DNA of 6,198 nucleotides from Geopsychrobacter sp. (GTDB taxonomy: Bacteria > Desulfobacterota > Desulfuromonadia > Desulfuromonadales > Geopsychrobacteraceae): positions 1-6,198 of the forward strand of contig JAUXIR010000099.1 of assembly GCA_030620915.1 (NCBI GenBank), written 5' to 3'. The translations under genes were made by a program, and so were the position numbers. Under the pieces are notes generated by a model that saw nothing but the letters and a program-made list of their open reading frames with translations, made no database searches and was not told where the DNA came from. Positions 1-6,168 of the stretch are shown piece by piece (within the stretch, counting starts at the first letter, position 1; the number at the start of each line of letters is the position of its first letter).

Positions 1-1126
1 TCAGCTCACGAATATTGCCCGGAAAGTCATAGTTTGCCAGCAGAACCGGAAGTTCCTTGGGGGTCGCCGGTTTCTTCTTGCCCTGGTCGGCTGCGGCCTG
101 CTCAAGGAAATAATCAACTAGCAGCGCAATATCACCCTTGCGCTCCCTTAACGCTGGGATATGCACATGGTGACCACAGAGCCGGTAATAGAGATCTTTG
201 CGTAATTTCCCCGCAGCCTGGTTGGCGGCAAGGTCCTGATGGGTGGCAACGACAATGCGGGCATTCATCCGCTTGGGGATATCACTGCCCAACGGAAAAT
301 ATTCTCCTTCCTGAAGGAGGCGCAGCAATTTAACCTGAGACGCGACACTGAGGTCGCCAATCTCATCCAGGAACAGGGTTCCGTTGCTGGCGCTTTCAAC
401 CATTCCGCTCCTTGTCGCGTCCGCTCCGGTAAAGGCTCCCTTGCTATGCCCGAACAGGGTGTCTGAAAAGACCGTATCATCGAGACCTGCCACATTGACC
501 GAGACCAGCGGGCCCGGTCGACCGCTCAGGGTATGGATCGCCCTGGCCACCAATTCCTTGCCGACACCGCTCTCTCCGGTAACCAAGACCGGTTGGGAAC
601 TGACCGATATGGCTTCGATATACTGAAAGATCGAACTCATCGCCTTGTCCTGGGTCACAATCTCGCTGAAGACTTCAGGACGGTCGATTTTACCCGTCAG
701 GAACCGGCTGCGCATTTCGATATTTTCGCGCTCCAGCTCGATCATCTTGATGGCACGCTGCACCCCTTTTAGCAGGCGCTCTTTCTCGACGGTTTTCACA
801 TAGAAATCGAACGCACCCAGCTTCATGCAGTTGACCGCGGTATCGATCTGGTTCATGCCACTGACAACAATCACCCTGACATCCGGATGCTCTTCGACAA
901 TCTGCGGCAACAGTTTTTCACCGGAGAGATAGGGCATATTGACATCAAGCAATACCAGTCCGACATTTTGGCTGGTGAGGATACCCATTGCCTCCCGACT
1001 GTCCTGGCAACGGATAACATTATTGATGCCATCTTCCAGGGCCAGGGTCATGGTCATGGTCCTGAGCCAGGCACTTTCATCGTCAACCAGAAGCACACTG
1101 AATGCGGGATAGAGAGTCTCTGTCAT
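1..1126 (-). CDS. Sigma-54-dependent NtrC-family response regulator (C-terminus off the window)
   Basis: Cytoplasmic transcription activator expected to be phosphorylated by the kinase encoded just upstream and to drive open-complex formation by sigma-54 RNA polymerase. I translated 375 codons from ATG at 1126; the frame stays open to the left edge. Residues about 8-125 are a receiver domain: acidic pair D15-D16, phosphoacceptor D61 (LLDVNMP), S89 and K111. The usual Lys-Pro after beta-5 is Lys-Thr (K111-T112). Residues about 150-375 are the AAA+ domain: Walker A GESGVGKE (184-191), intact GAFTGA sigma-54 contact loop (230-235), Walker B LFLDEIGD (251-258), RKDLYYRL with the arginine-finger region (309-316), and FPGNIREL at the edge (368-375). 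The Fis-type HTH expected at the C-terminus is not in the window. The start lies 6 nt after the kinase stop, with an AGGAAAGA purine tract inside the kinase gene end, so translation is probably coupled. Family call is secure; the target genes are unknown. Confidence 0.96.
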   Translation of the reverse strand, partial: MTETLYPAFSVLLVDDESAWLRTMTMTLALEDGINNVIRCQDSREAMGILTSQNVGLVLLDVNMPYLSGEKLLPQIVEEHPDVRVIVVSGMNQIDTAVNCMKLGAFDFYVKTVEKERLLKGVQRAIKMIELERENIEMRSRFLTGKIDRPEVFSEIVTQDKAMSSIFQYIEAISVSSQPVLVTGESGVGKELVARAIHTLSGRPGPLVSVNVAGLDDTVFSDTLFGHSKGAFTGADATRSGMVESASNGTLFLDEIGDLSVASQVKLLRLLQEGEYFPLGSDIPKRMNARIVVATHQDLAANQAAGKLRKDLYYRLCGHHVHIPALRERKGDIALLVDYFLEQAAADQGKKKPATPKELPVLLANYDFPGNIREL

Positions 1127-1132
1127 GTCGGA

Positions 1133-2824
1133 TCAATCTTTCCTGTGAATCGGCAGATGCAGGGAGACCGCGGTCCCGACACCCAACTCCGAGTTGAAAC
1201 GCAACCTGCCCTGATGTTCCTCGAGGATTCCGGCCGAAATTGACAGTCCGAGCCCGGTCCCGCCCTGTTCACGTTTGGTCGTGTAGAACGGATCGGTCAA
1301 ATGAGCAAGCTGCTCGGCGGCAATCCCAACCCCTTCGTCTTTTACCTCAAGGACGATTTCATCCGCTTTTTCATCCCGATAGGTGCGGATGAAGATCCCC
1401 TGATCAGGGGATGAAAGGGCCTGGCAGGCATTGAGCAGCAGGTTGATGATGACCTGCTCAATCCGCTGGCTGTTCCCTTTAAATGTCGGCAGCGGCTCGC
1501 AACAGTGCAGAATAAAATGACCGGTGGCTTGCTTGATCGAGTTATCAACCAGCCTGACGGCCGCCTGAACAACCGTATTCAGACTTACCGTTTCGGTCAA
1601 TTCGGAACTGTCCTTGCGGGCAAAGTCTTTCAGATCATCGACAATCCGCTTGATTCTGGTTGCTCCGTCCTGCATCTCGCTAAACATTTGGGCCGACTCT
1701 TCACGCAAGACAGAGTACTTGAGCCCGCCGATGAAAAAATCTCCCTGTTGCTGGTAGCGCTCTTCAAGGGTCGCTTCGGCGGCCTGATATACTTTTTCCA
1801 GAAGCGGCAGGTTAAACAGAATCAAGCCGGTCGGGTTGTTGATCTCATGCGCAACGCCCGACACGAGCGTCCCCAGCGAGGTCATTTTATCGGCCTGGAT
1901 CAGCTGCTGTTGTTGCAGGGCCATTTCATTGGTGCGGCGGGCCACTTCTCTTTTCAGCGAACGGTTCCAGAACATGACGGTGCAGATGATAAGAACCATC
2001 GGACCGAGGACCAGGCTGCCGAGTTGGACAATGCTTTTCCACTTGATCCCTTCGCGAGGATCGAGCGGGCCGAGCCAGCGGTCATAAATCTCTTTTTGAC
2101 GACCGGTATTTTTCAGAATGGCCAGCCCCTCGCTGAAAAGGGCGAGGAGGTCATCATTCCCCTTCTTTACCGCAAAGCCGTAGCGCAGTCCAGGGAAGGG
2201 CTTGCCCACCGGGATAATATTGGAGAGCCCCAGTTCCCGACCCAGGTAAAGACTGGGCAGATTGCCAACCAGGGCATAATCATGCTGCCCCGAAGCGAGC
2301 AGGCGCAGTGCATCCGCGTGGGCGTTAACCAGAACCAGTTTGGCGTCAAGTTGCTCCTTAAGCAGGTAATCATGCATAATGCCGCCCTTCTGCATGATGA
2401 GCTCTTTGCCTTGCAACTGCGCCAGTGAAGTTACCGCTACAGCTTCTGTTTTGCGGGCAAAAACGGCCTGATGGACAATCGAATGGGGGGCAAAAATAAA
2501 GTCTTTTTTCCGCTCTGCCGATTCGACCATCCCCTGAAGGGCGTCGATTTCCCCATCTTTTAAGTCGCGACGAACCTGGTCCCAATTTCCCAACCGAATT
2601 TCGACATCGATCCCCATCACCTCGGCAACGGCTCGGGTCAAATCGACGTTATAACCGGCGGGCTCATCATTCTCATCCAAAAATTCGTAGGGCGGATAGT
2701 TATGATCGCCACCGACAATGATCGTTTTGTCAGCCACAGACCGGCGCCCTTCTTGAGCCATAAGGTCGGGCGTGAGAGCTATCTGCAGCAGAACCAAAAA
2801 TAGAAAGAGAATAGGAATCGGCAT
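1133..2824 (-). CDS. Membrane histidine kinase with periplasmic SBP_bac_3-type sensor
   Basis: 563-aa sensor kinase and likely partner of the adjacent sigma-54 regulator. Residues 1-23 look like a signal peptide or anchor. Residues about 34-252 form a family-3 solute-binding domain: opening YPPYEF (43-48), GYNVDL (57-62), the ER (104-105) before DF that carries the ligand carboxylate-binding Arg in this family, and terminal YDRWLG (247-252). One membrane span follows at about 265-286, then a short basic/Gln-rich helix with no PAS or HAMP. The HisKA H-box VSGVAHEINNP puts the phosphorylated His at 326. The ATPase domain has an N-box (N461, N465), G1 DEGVGI (496-501), F-box DPFYTTK (511-517) and G2 GGTGLGL (521-527). 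There is no receiver at the end, so this is a non-hybrid kinase. ATG at 2824 is preceded directly by an in-frame TGA, so the start cannot lie further upstream; its ribosome site is weak. By family it should sense an amino-acid-like solute in the periplasm; the ligand is not determinable. Confidence 0.95.
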   Translation of the reverse strand: MPIPILFLFLVLLQIALTPDLMAQEGRRSVADKTIIVGGDHNYPPYEFLDENDEPAGYNVDLTRAVAEVMGIDVEIRLGNWDQVRRDLKDGEIDALQGMVESAERKKDFIFAPHSIVHQAVFARKTEAVAVTSLAQLQGKELIMQKGGIMHDYLLKEQLDAKLVLVNAHADALRLLASGQHDYALVGNLPSLYLGRELGLSNIIPVGKPFPGLRYGFAVKKGNDDLLALFSEGLAILKNTGRQKEIYDRWLGPLDPREGIKWKSIVQLGSLVLGPMVLIICTVMFWNRSLKREVARRTNEMALQQQQLIQADKMTSLGTLVSGVAHEINNPTGLILFNLPLLEKVYQAAEATLEERYQQQGDFFIGGLKYSVLREESAQMFSEMQDGATRIKRIVDDLKDFARKDSSELTETVSLNTVVQAAVRLVDNSIKQATGHFILHCCEPLPTFKGNSQRIEQVIINLLLNACQALSSPDQGIFIRTYRDEKADEIVLEVKDEGVGIAAEQLAHLTDPFYTTKREQGGTGLGLSISAGILEEHQGRLRFNSELGVGTAVSLHLPIHRKD

Positions 2825-2995
2825 TCAGTTACATCTCAGCACGTAAAAGTAAGATCCGACAGCGACAACTGGTTCTTGCAACGAAAGAAAAACCATGGAC
2901 TTGTAAGCAATATTGCACACTTAAAAGCATCAATTGCCTTCGACTTAAATCCTACCACAAATAATTCAGCAAGATTCAGGCATGACCTCAACAAA
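2825..2995. other. Intergenic region upstream of the kinase gene
   Basis: No gene is evident here; short ORFs crossing it lack ribosome sites and family features. It should carry the promoter of the kinase-regulator operon on the minus strand. The best sigma-70-like pair I find is TTGCTG (2972-2967), a 17-nt spacer, and TTTAAG (2949-2944), which is a weak match. A perfect 10-bp palindrome GCAATATTGC lies at 2907-2916, about 85 nt before the start codon, and could be an operator. I found no TGGC-N8-TTGC type sigma-54 site in it. Confidence 0.4.
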
Positions 2996-3031
2996 CAATG
3001 GCCCCACCGAAGCATTTCGGTGGGGCCATTG
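2996..3031 (-). terminator. Rho-independent terminator of the SPFH operon
   Basis: A perfect 16-bp inverted repeat (arms 2996-3011 and 3016-3031) closes on a GCAT tetraloop. The stem is GC-rich in the middle (CCCCACCG/CGGTGGGG). On the minus strand it is followed by TTTGTTG, a modest T-tract, whereas the plus-strand side has no T-run. It lies 33 nt beyond the stop codon of the lipoprotein SPFH gene, so it most likely ends that operon and separates it from the kinase operon downstream. An A8 run on the plus strand (3046-3053, T8 on the transcript strand) sits between the stop codon and the hairpin. Confidence 0.88.
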
Positions 3032-3064
3032 TCGTCTCAACATCTAAAAAAAAGCAGCTTACTT

Positions 3065-4102
3065 CTATTTGGCCTTGGGTTGCGGTTTACTCATCGCCTT
3101 GATCCCCATGGTATCGATCAGGGAGTTGATGTCGGTGGTCTTGAGGTTCATCCCGCCGCCTGAGATCGGCAGCAGCAGAATCTTCTTGCCCTGCAGCGCC
3201 TCGGCGATCCGCAGTTTGACCATGGTCTCACCACCGGCGCCGGCGAGCGCCTTGTTCATCTGCTCGATCCCTTGTGCTTCGGCCTTGCCCTCGGCGATAA
3301 TCGCGTCGGCGAGAAATTTCTGCTGCTCGTAGTAGGCGTCGGCTTCGATCTTGGCCTTGGCGAAGACCCCGTCGGCACTGGCCACCACCTCGTTGACCTG
3401 ACCCCGCGCTTTTTCGAGCTCTTTACGATACTCCTCGAGCGCGGCGTGCTGGGCCGACTTGTTCTTTTCGACCATCTGGTCGGCGATCTTCTTGTCCTCA
3501 ATCGCCTTCTGATACTCGGCATTGAAACGGTAATCCTTGGTCAGCACCCGCTCGACGATAATCCCGTAGGGCCCCAGAATTTCCTGCAGGCTCTCCTTGG
3601 CCTGGTCAGACTTCTCCTGGCGGGTTGCGGTGATGTAGAACTCTTCGGTTTCCAGTTCGCCGAAGATGTCACGCGGCTTGCTGCGGGCGATGGTGCGTAC
3701 CACCTTGTCACGTAACTCGCGGTCACTGGAGGCGACGTGCTGCAGGATATAGGGCGCTTTCTTCGGGTCGATCCGATAGGCGATAATCACATCGAGGCTG
3801 ATATCGTTGCCGTCGATGGTCTTGAACAGCAGATCGTCTTTCGAGTTGCGGTCACCACGCCGTACCTGGGCGGTCATCTCGAGGTTCTGCAACTTGGTAT
3901 CGAAGGTATGCCAGTCGTTGATAAACGGCAGGAAGAAGGTGGTCGAACCGGGGGGATAGATCTTGTCTTCGACCCCTTTTTCGCCAAACAGGGTGAACTT
4001 GACGGTCCGTACCCCGACTTCGGTCTTGCCGGTGCTGTTCAACACGCAACCGGTGAGAAACAGGCTCGGCAGCAGAATCAGAATCAGAATCAGTTTTTTC
4101 AT
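3065..4102 (-). CDS. SPFH/band-7 domain lipoprotein, second gene of SPFH pair
   Basis: 345-aa member of the stomatin/prohibitin/flotillin/HflKC superfamily. Residues 1-19 are a textbook lipoprotein signal: MKK, a Leu/Ile-rich core, then lipobox LTGC with the acylated Cys at 19. Residue 20 is Val rather than Asp, so by the enterobacterial Lol rule it would not be held at the inner membrane. The SPFH fold spans about 25-195: PPGSTTFFLPFIND (50-63), ISLDVIIAYRID (101-112), and ETEEFY (151-156) ahead of the IIVERVLTKDYRF strand (181-193). A charged Ala/Glu/Lys-rich coiled coil covers about 195-285, ending in LLLPISGGG (309-317) and a Lys/Pro tail. Its start overlaps the stop of the upstream SPFH gene by one base (TAATG), with GGGAGGAAAA as ribosome site, so the two are co-translated. 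The tail of both proteins has the same pattern (Lys-x-Ala, x-Gly, LP, Asp-x-Asn), consistent with paralogues forming a mixed oligomer. Precise function unknown. Confidence 0.93.
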   Translation of the reverse strand: MKKLILILILLPSLFLTGCVLNSTGKTEVGVRTVKFTLFGEKGVEDKIYPPGSTTFFLPFINDWHTFDTKLQNLEMTAQVRRGDRNSKDDLLFKTIDGNDISLDVIIAYRIDPKKAPYILQHVASSDRELRDKVVRTIARSKPRDIFGELETEEFYITATRQEKSDQAKESLQEILGPYGIIVERVLTKDYRFNAEYQKAIEDKKIADQMVEKNKSAQHAALEEYRKELEKARGQVNEVVASADGVFAKAKIEADAYYEQQKFLADAIIAEGKAEAQGIEQMNKALAGAGGETMVKLRIAEALQGKKILLLPISGGGMNLKTTDINSLIDTMGIKAMSKPQPKAK

Positions 4103-5205
4103 TATTTTCCTCCCTGGCGTACATCGAACATCTGCAGGGTACGATTAAGGTCAAGCGGGTTGATCCCGTTTTTGCCGTCACTCGGCAGTACGATCACGTC
4201 GAGCCCCTTATAAACATCGGCCATCTTCAGCCCGACCATGCGGTCTGAGCCCTTGCCTTGCAGGGCGGCATTCTTCAGTTTGATCTTCTGGGCCTCGGCC
4301 AGTTTGACCAGCAGGTCGGCTTGAGCATTCTTGGTTCGCACGTAGCGATCCTTTTCGGCGACCCGCTTGGTGACATAGGCCTGACCGCCCTCCAGTTCGA
4401 CCGCGACGGTGACCTTGCCGTCCTCGATAATCTTATTCAGTGCGGCCTCTTCGACCGCCGCCCGTCCTTCAGCCTGATTCTTGAAGACCAGCTGATCCTT
4501 GAGCTTCTTCTCCTCGATATTCTTCTGGATTTCGTCGCTGTAGCGGAAATAGCGCACCAGCACCTGTTCGACGACGATCCCCTTCTCCAGCAGCTCGGAG
4601 TTGAGCAGTGTTTTGGCGCGCTCGGCCTGGGCGACCCGCATCGGGCTGTTGTAGAACTCTTCGGTGGTCAGTTCACCCAGGGTCGCCTTGAGCGCCGGTT
4701 CGGTCTTGGGGATGATGCCGTTATCCTCGAACAGCCGCCCGGGACCGATGGTGGTGAAGACCATGTAGGGATCGGTCAGTCGATAGATAATCGACACGTC
4801 GACATCGACATAGAAGCCGTCGGAGGTCTGGATGTGGGCGGCCTGTTCGATCCGTGCGAAACGCGAGGCGGTGCGCGGATAATTGGTCAGCTCCAGCACC
4901 TGAATATCGCGCGGCATGGTCTCCATCTCCTGCATGCCGGGGATCACGAAGTGCAGGCCCGGCCCGTAGACCTTCTCCTGCACCCCTTTATTCAAGCCGA
5001 TGCGCACAATCTTGATCCCGTACTCGTTCGGCTCAACGTAGATGAAGGCCAACCTGAAAACCAGAAATAGCAGAATCAGCAGCAACGGCAGATATTTTAA
5101 CTTGCCGAACATCTGGCTGTAGCGGCCGAAGGACGCTTGCAGCTGCGCCTTTTTACGCATCAACTCTTCAAGGTCGATAACGTTTGGATCATTGTCGTGG
5201 CTCAT
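4102..5205 (-). CDS. Membrane-anchored SPFH/band-7 protein (prohibitin/HflK-like), first gene of SPFH pair
   Basis: 367-aa SPFH protein. I place the start at ATG 5205, because AGGAG sits 5 nt upstream and the protein then opens MSHDNDPN; a longer reading from 5271 has no comparable ribosome site. Residues 1-35 are hydrophilic and probably cytoplasmic. One membrane span lies at about 36-56, so the rest should face the periplasm, as in HflK. The SPFH domain covers about 57-222: VEPNEYGIK (57-65), YGPGLHFVIPGM (80-91), FYVDVDVSIIYRLTDPY (131-147), LTTEEFYN (179-186), and IVVEQVLVRYFRY (210-222). A long charged coiled coil follows (about 222-315), then VIVLPSDGKNG (337-347) and a final LDLN (351-354). 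No catalytic motif is present; such proteins act as oligomeric scaffolds and protease regulators. No ftsH or nfeD gene lies beside it here, so calling it HflK would overreach. The overlap with the downstream lipoprotein SPFH gene and the shared terminator make a two-gene operon. Confidence 0.93.
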   Translation of the reverse strand: MSHDNDPNVIDLEELMRKKAQLQASFGRYSQMFGKLKYLPLLLILLFLVFRLAFIYVEPNEYGIKIVRIGLNKGVQEKVYGPGLHFVIPGMQEMETMPRDIQVLELTNYPRTASRFARIEQAAHIQTSDGFYVDVDVSIIYRLTDPYMVFTTIGPGRLFEDNGIIPKTEPALKATLGELTTEEFYNSPMRVAQAERAKTLLNSELLEKGIVVEQVLVRYFRYSDEIQKNIEEKKLKDQLVFKNQAEGRAAVEEAALNKIIEDGKVTVAVELEGGQAYVTKRVAEKDRYVRTKNAQADLLVKLAEAQKIKLKNAALQGKGSDRMVGLKMADVYKGLDVIVLPSDGKNGINPLDLNRTLQMFDVRQGGK

Positions 5206-5210
5206 TTTGT

Positions 5211-5215
5211 CTCCT
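5211..5215 (-). promoter_or_regulatory. Ribosome binding site fixing the start of the first SPFH gene
   Basis: AGGAG on the minus strand, followed by ACAAA and then ATG at 5205. This spacing of 5 nt decides the start against a 22-codon-longer reading from 5271, which would place this motif inside the coding region. Confidence 0.85.
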
Positions 5216-5281
5216 GGTGAAGAGTTATTCCGTTTCCGTCCGAAAACCGAGCGGGAAATTACTAATAACACATTTTATGAA

Positions 5282-5310
5282 GAATGTCGGATTAGAACAC
5301 AGATTTCAAG
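5282..5310 (-). promoter_or_regulatory. Weak heat-shock-like (sigma-32) promoter candidate for the SPFH operon
   Basis: On the minus strand CTTGAAA (5310-5304) matches the sigma-32 -35 consensus exactly. It is followed after 14 nt by CGACATTC (5289-5282), a partial match to the CCCCATNT -10 element. It lies about 75-105 nt upstream of the first SPFH start. The -10 match is poor, so this remains a candidate only. Confidence 0.25.
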
Positions 5311-5324
5311 CAACAGCTACCATC

Positions 5325-5355
5325 AAGAGTAGATATGTTGGCAAAGAGTAGATAT
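5325..5355. repeat. 12-bp direct repeat, possible tandem operator
   Basis: AAGAGTAGATAT occurs at 5325-5336 and again, identically, at 5344-5355, a period of 19 bp. The pair sits between the two divergent start codons, about 66 nt before the rhomboid start and 120 nt before the SPFH start. An exact 12-mer duplicated this closely suggests a regulator site on one face of the helix, but no known factor is recognised. Confidence 0.6.
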
Positions 5356-5408
5356 TGCCGATGCGTACAATCTGGGATAGGGTAAGATAACCTAACTTTC
5401 TCACTTAA

Positions 5409-5414
5409 AAAGGA
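5409..5414 (+). promoter_or_regulatory. Ribosome binding site for the TTG-started rhomboid gene
   Basis: AAAGGA ends 6 nt before TTG at 5421. An in-frame TAA at 5406-5408 bars any start further upstream, and the next in-frame ATG would fall inside the first membrane span, so the site and the TTG start support each other. Confidence 0.8.
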
Positions 5415-5420
5415 TCGACC

Positions 5421-6149
5421 TTGAGCAACTTCTCCCGACAATCATTCTTCCGCCACAGTCCGTTGCGCGGTCATTCGCTGGTGCAGATTCTGATCTATGT
5501 CAATCTCGCCCTTTTCACCCTGATGGTACTGCATGGCACCGTGCTGGGCCTGCAAATGAAAGCGATCTTCAACCCGCCGACACAATTGCTGCTCCACTGG
5601 GGTGGTCAGTTCTGGCCACTGGTCATTCAACAGGATCAATGGTGGCGGTGCATCACCTACGCCTTCACCCACGGCGGGCTGATGCATATCGGTTTCAACA
5701 TGATGGTCCTCTACCAGGTCGGACCGCTGGTTGAAAGTGAAATCGGCTGGCCACGCTTTTTCACCCTCTATACCCTGTGCGGACTGGTAGCGACCTTTGC
5801 CGGTTACTTCTGGCACCCAATGGTCCCGGTGGTTGGCGCCTCGGGAGCGGTGTTCGGCCTGATCGGGTTTTCGGTCAGCTACTTCCATCGCATGGGCGAC
5901 GCCGTGGCGATTCAGCAGCGTAACTTCATGCTTCAGTGGGCGGTGATGGCCTTCGTCTTCGGCCTGATGCTCGGAGCCGACAACGCCGCCCACCTTGGCG
6001 GGCTGCTGACCGGGGCCGCCTTCGGCTGGTTCATCCCGACCAGCATCCGTGCCCAACGTAAAACCGAGAATCTCTTCAAAATCCTCGGCTGGGTCTGTGT
6101 GGCACTGACGGCGGTCAGTATTGTCGCGATTCCGTTTAGCTGGCTGTAG
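5421..6149 (+). CDS. Rhomboid family intramembrane serine protease
   Basis: 242-aa polytopic membrane protease that cleaves transmembrane substrates within the bilayer. The catalytic pair is visible: Ser141 in GASGAVFG (139-146) and His191 in NAAHLGG (188-194). The oxyanion-site residues H89 and N93 are in the HxxxN of GLMHIGFNMM. The WWR preceding TM2 (74-76) and the AFTHGG turn (81-86) are also family hallmarks. Membrane spans are roughly 19-41, 86-103, 112-130, 139-156, 170-186, 188-205 and 219-241, giving the six-helix core plus one C-terminal helix. There is no separate N-terminal cytoplasmic domain as in E. coli GlpG and no zinc-finger, so length and layout fit a compact bacterial rhomboid. 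The start is TTG at 5421 with a good ribosome site. It is transcribed away from the SPFH pair across 215 nt. All catalytic residues are intact, so activity is expected; the substrate is unknown. Confidence 0.96.
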   Translation: MSNFSRQSFFRHSPLRGHSLVQILIYVNLALFTLMVLHGTVLGLQMKAIFNPPTQLLLHWGGQFWPLVIQQDQWWRCITYAFTHGGLMHIGFNMMVLYQVGPLVESEIGWPRFFTLYTLCGLVATFAGYFWHPMVPVVGASGAVFGLIGFSVSYFHRMGDAVAIQQRNFMLQWAVMAFVFGLMLGADNAAHLGGLLTGAAFGWFIPTSIRAQRKTENLFKILGWVCVALTAVSIVAIPFSWL

Positions 6150-6168
6150 CCCGGACAAAAACTTGTTG

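Larger units (their letters stand above)
5206..5420. promoter_or_regulatory. Divergent control region between the SPFH operon and the rhomboid gene
   Basis: 215 nt with no gene lie between two outward-facing starts, so promoters for both directions must be here unless one is internal. Seen inside it: a 12-bp direct repeat at 5325-5355, a dyad GGCAA-N10-TTGCC (5340-5359) overlapping the second repeat copy, TACAAT at 5366-5371 as a possible plus-strand -10 element without a well-spaced -35, and a CTTGAAA element on the minus strand (5310-5304). No sigma-54 -24/-12 pair with correct spacing was found on either strand. Confidence 0.6.

Noticed and set aside
1505..2428. Long plus-strand open frame (307 codons) opposite the kinase gene.
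   Set aside because: It is a mirror of the kinase coding sequence; the minus-strand protein has full kinase motifs, while this frame has no recognisable domain or ribosome site.
2829..2834. Start-stop mini-ORF (ATGTAA) just before the kinase start on the minus strand.
   Set aside because: Most likely chance; it has no clear ribosome site of its own and nothing else suggests translational control.
2876..3163. Plus-strand 95-codon open frame spanning the terminator.
   Set aside because: It crosses the hairpin and runs into the SPFH gene on the other strand, with no ribosome site or domain.
4258..5070. Plus-strand open frame of 270 codons opposite the first SPFH gene.
   Set aside because: Shadow of the strongly biased SPFH coding sequence; low-complexity Leu/Gly/Asp-rich translation with no domain.
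5206..5271. Longer N-terminus (22 extra residues) for the first SPFH protein.
   Set aside because: The AGGAG ribosome site at 5211-5215 points to the ATG at 5205, and the extension adds a basic stretch unlike a family N-terminus.
5338..5361. Possible sigma-54 promoter TTGGCA...TTGCC upstream of the rhomboid gene.
   Set aside because: TGGC to TTGC spacing is about 5 nt too long for the rigid -24/-12 arrangement.
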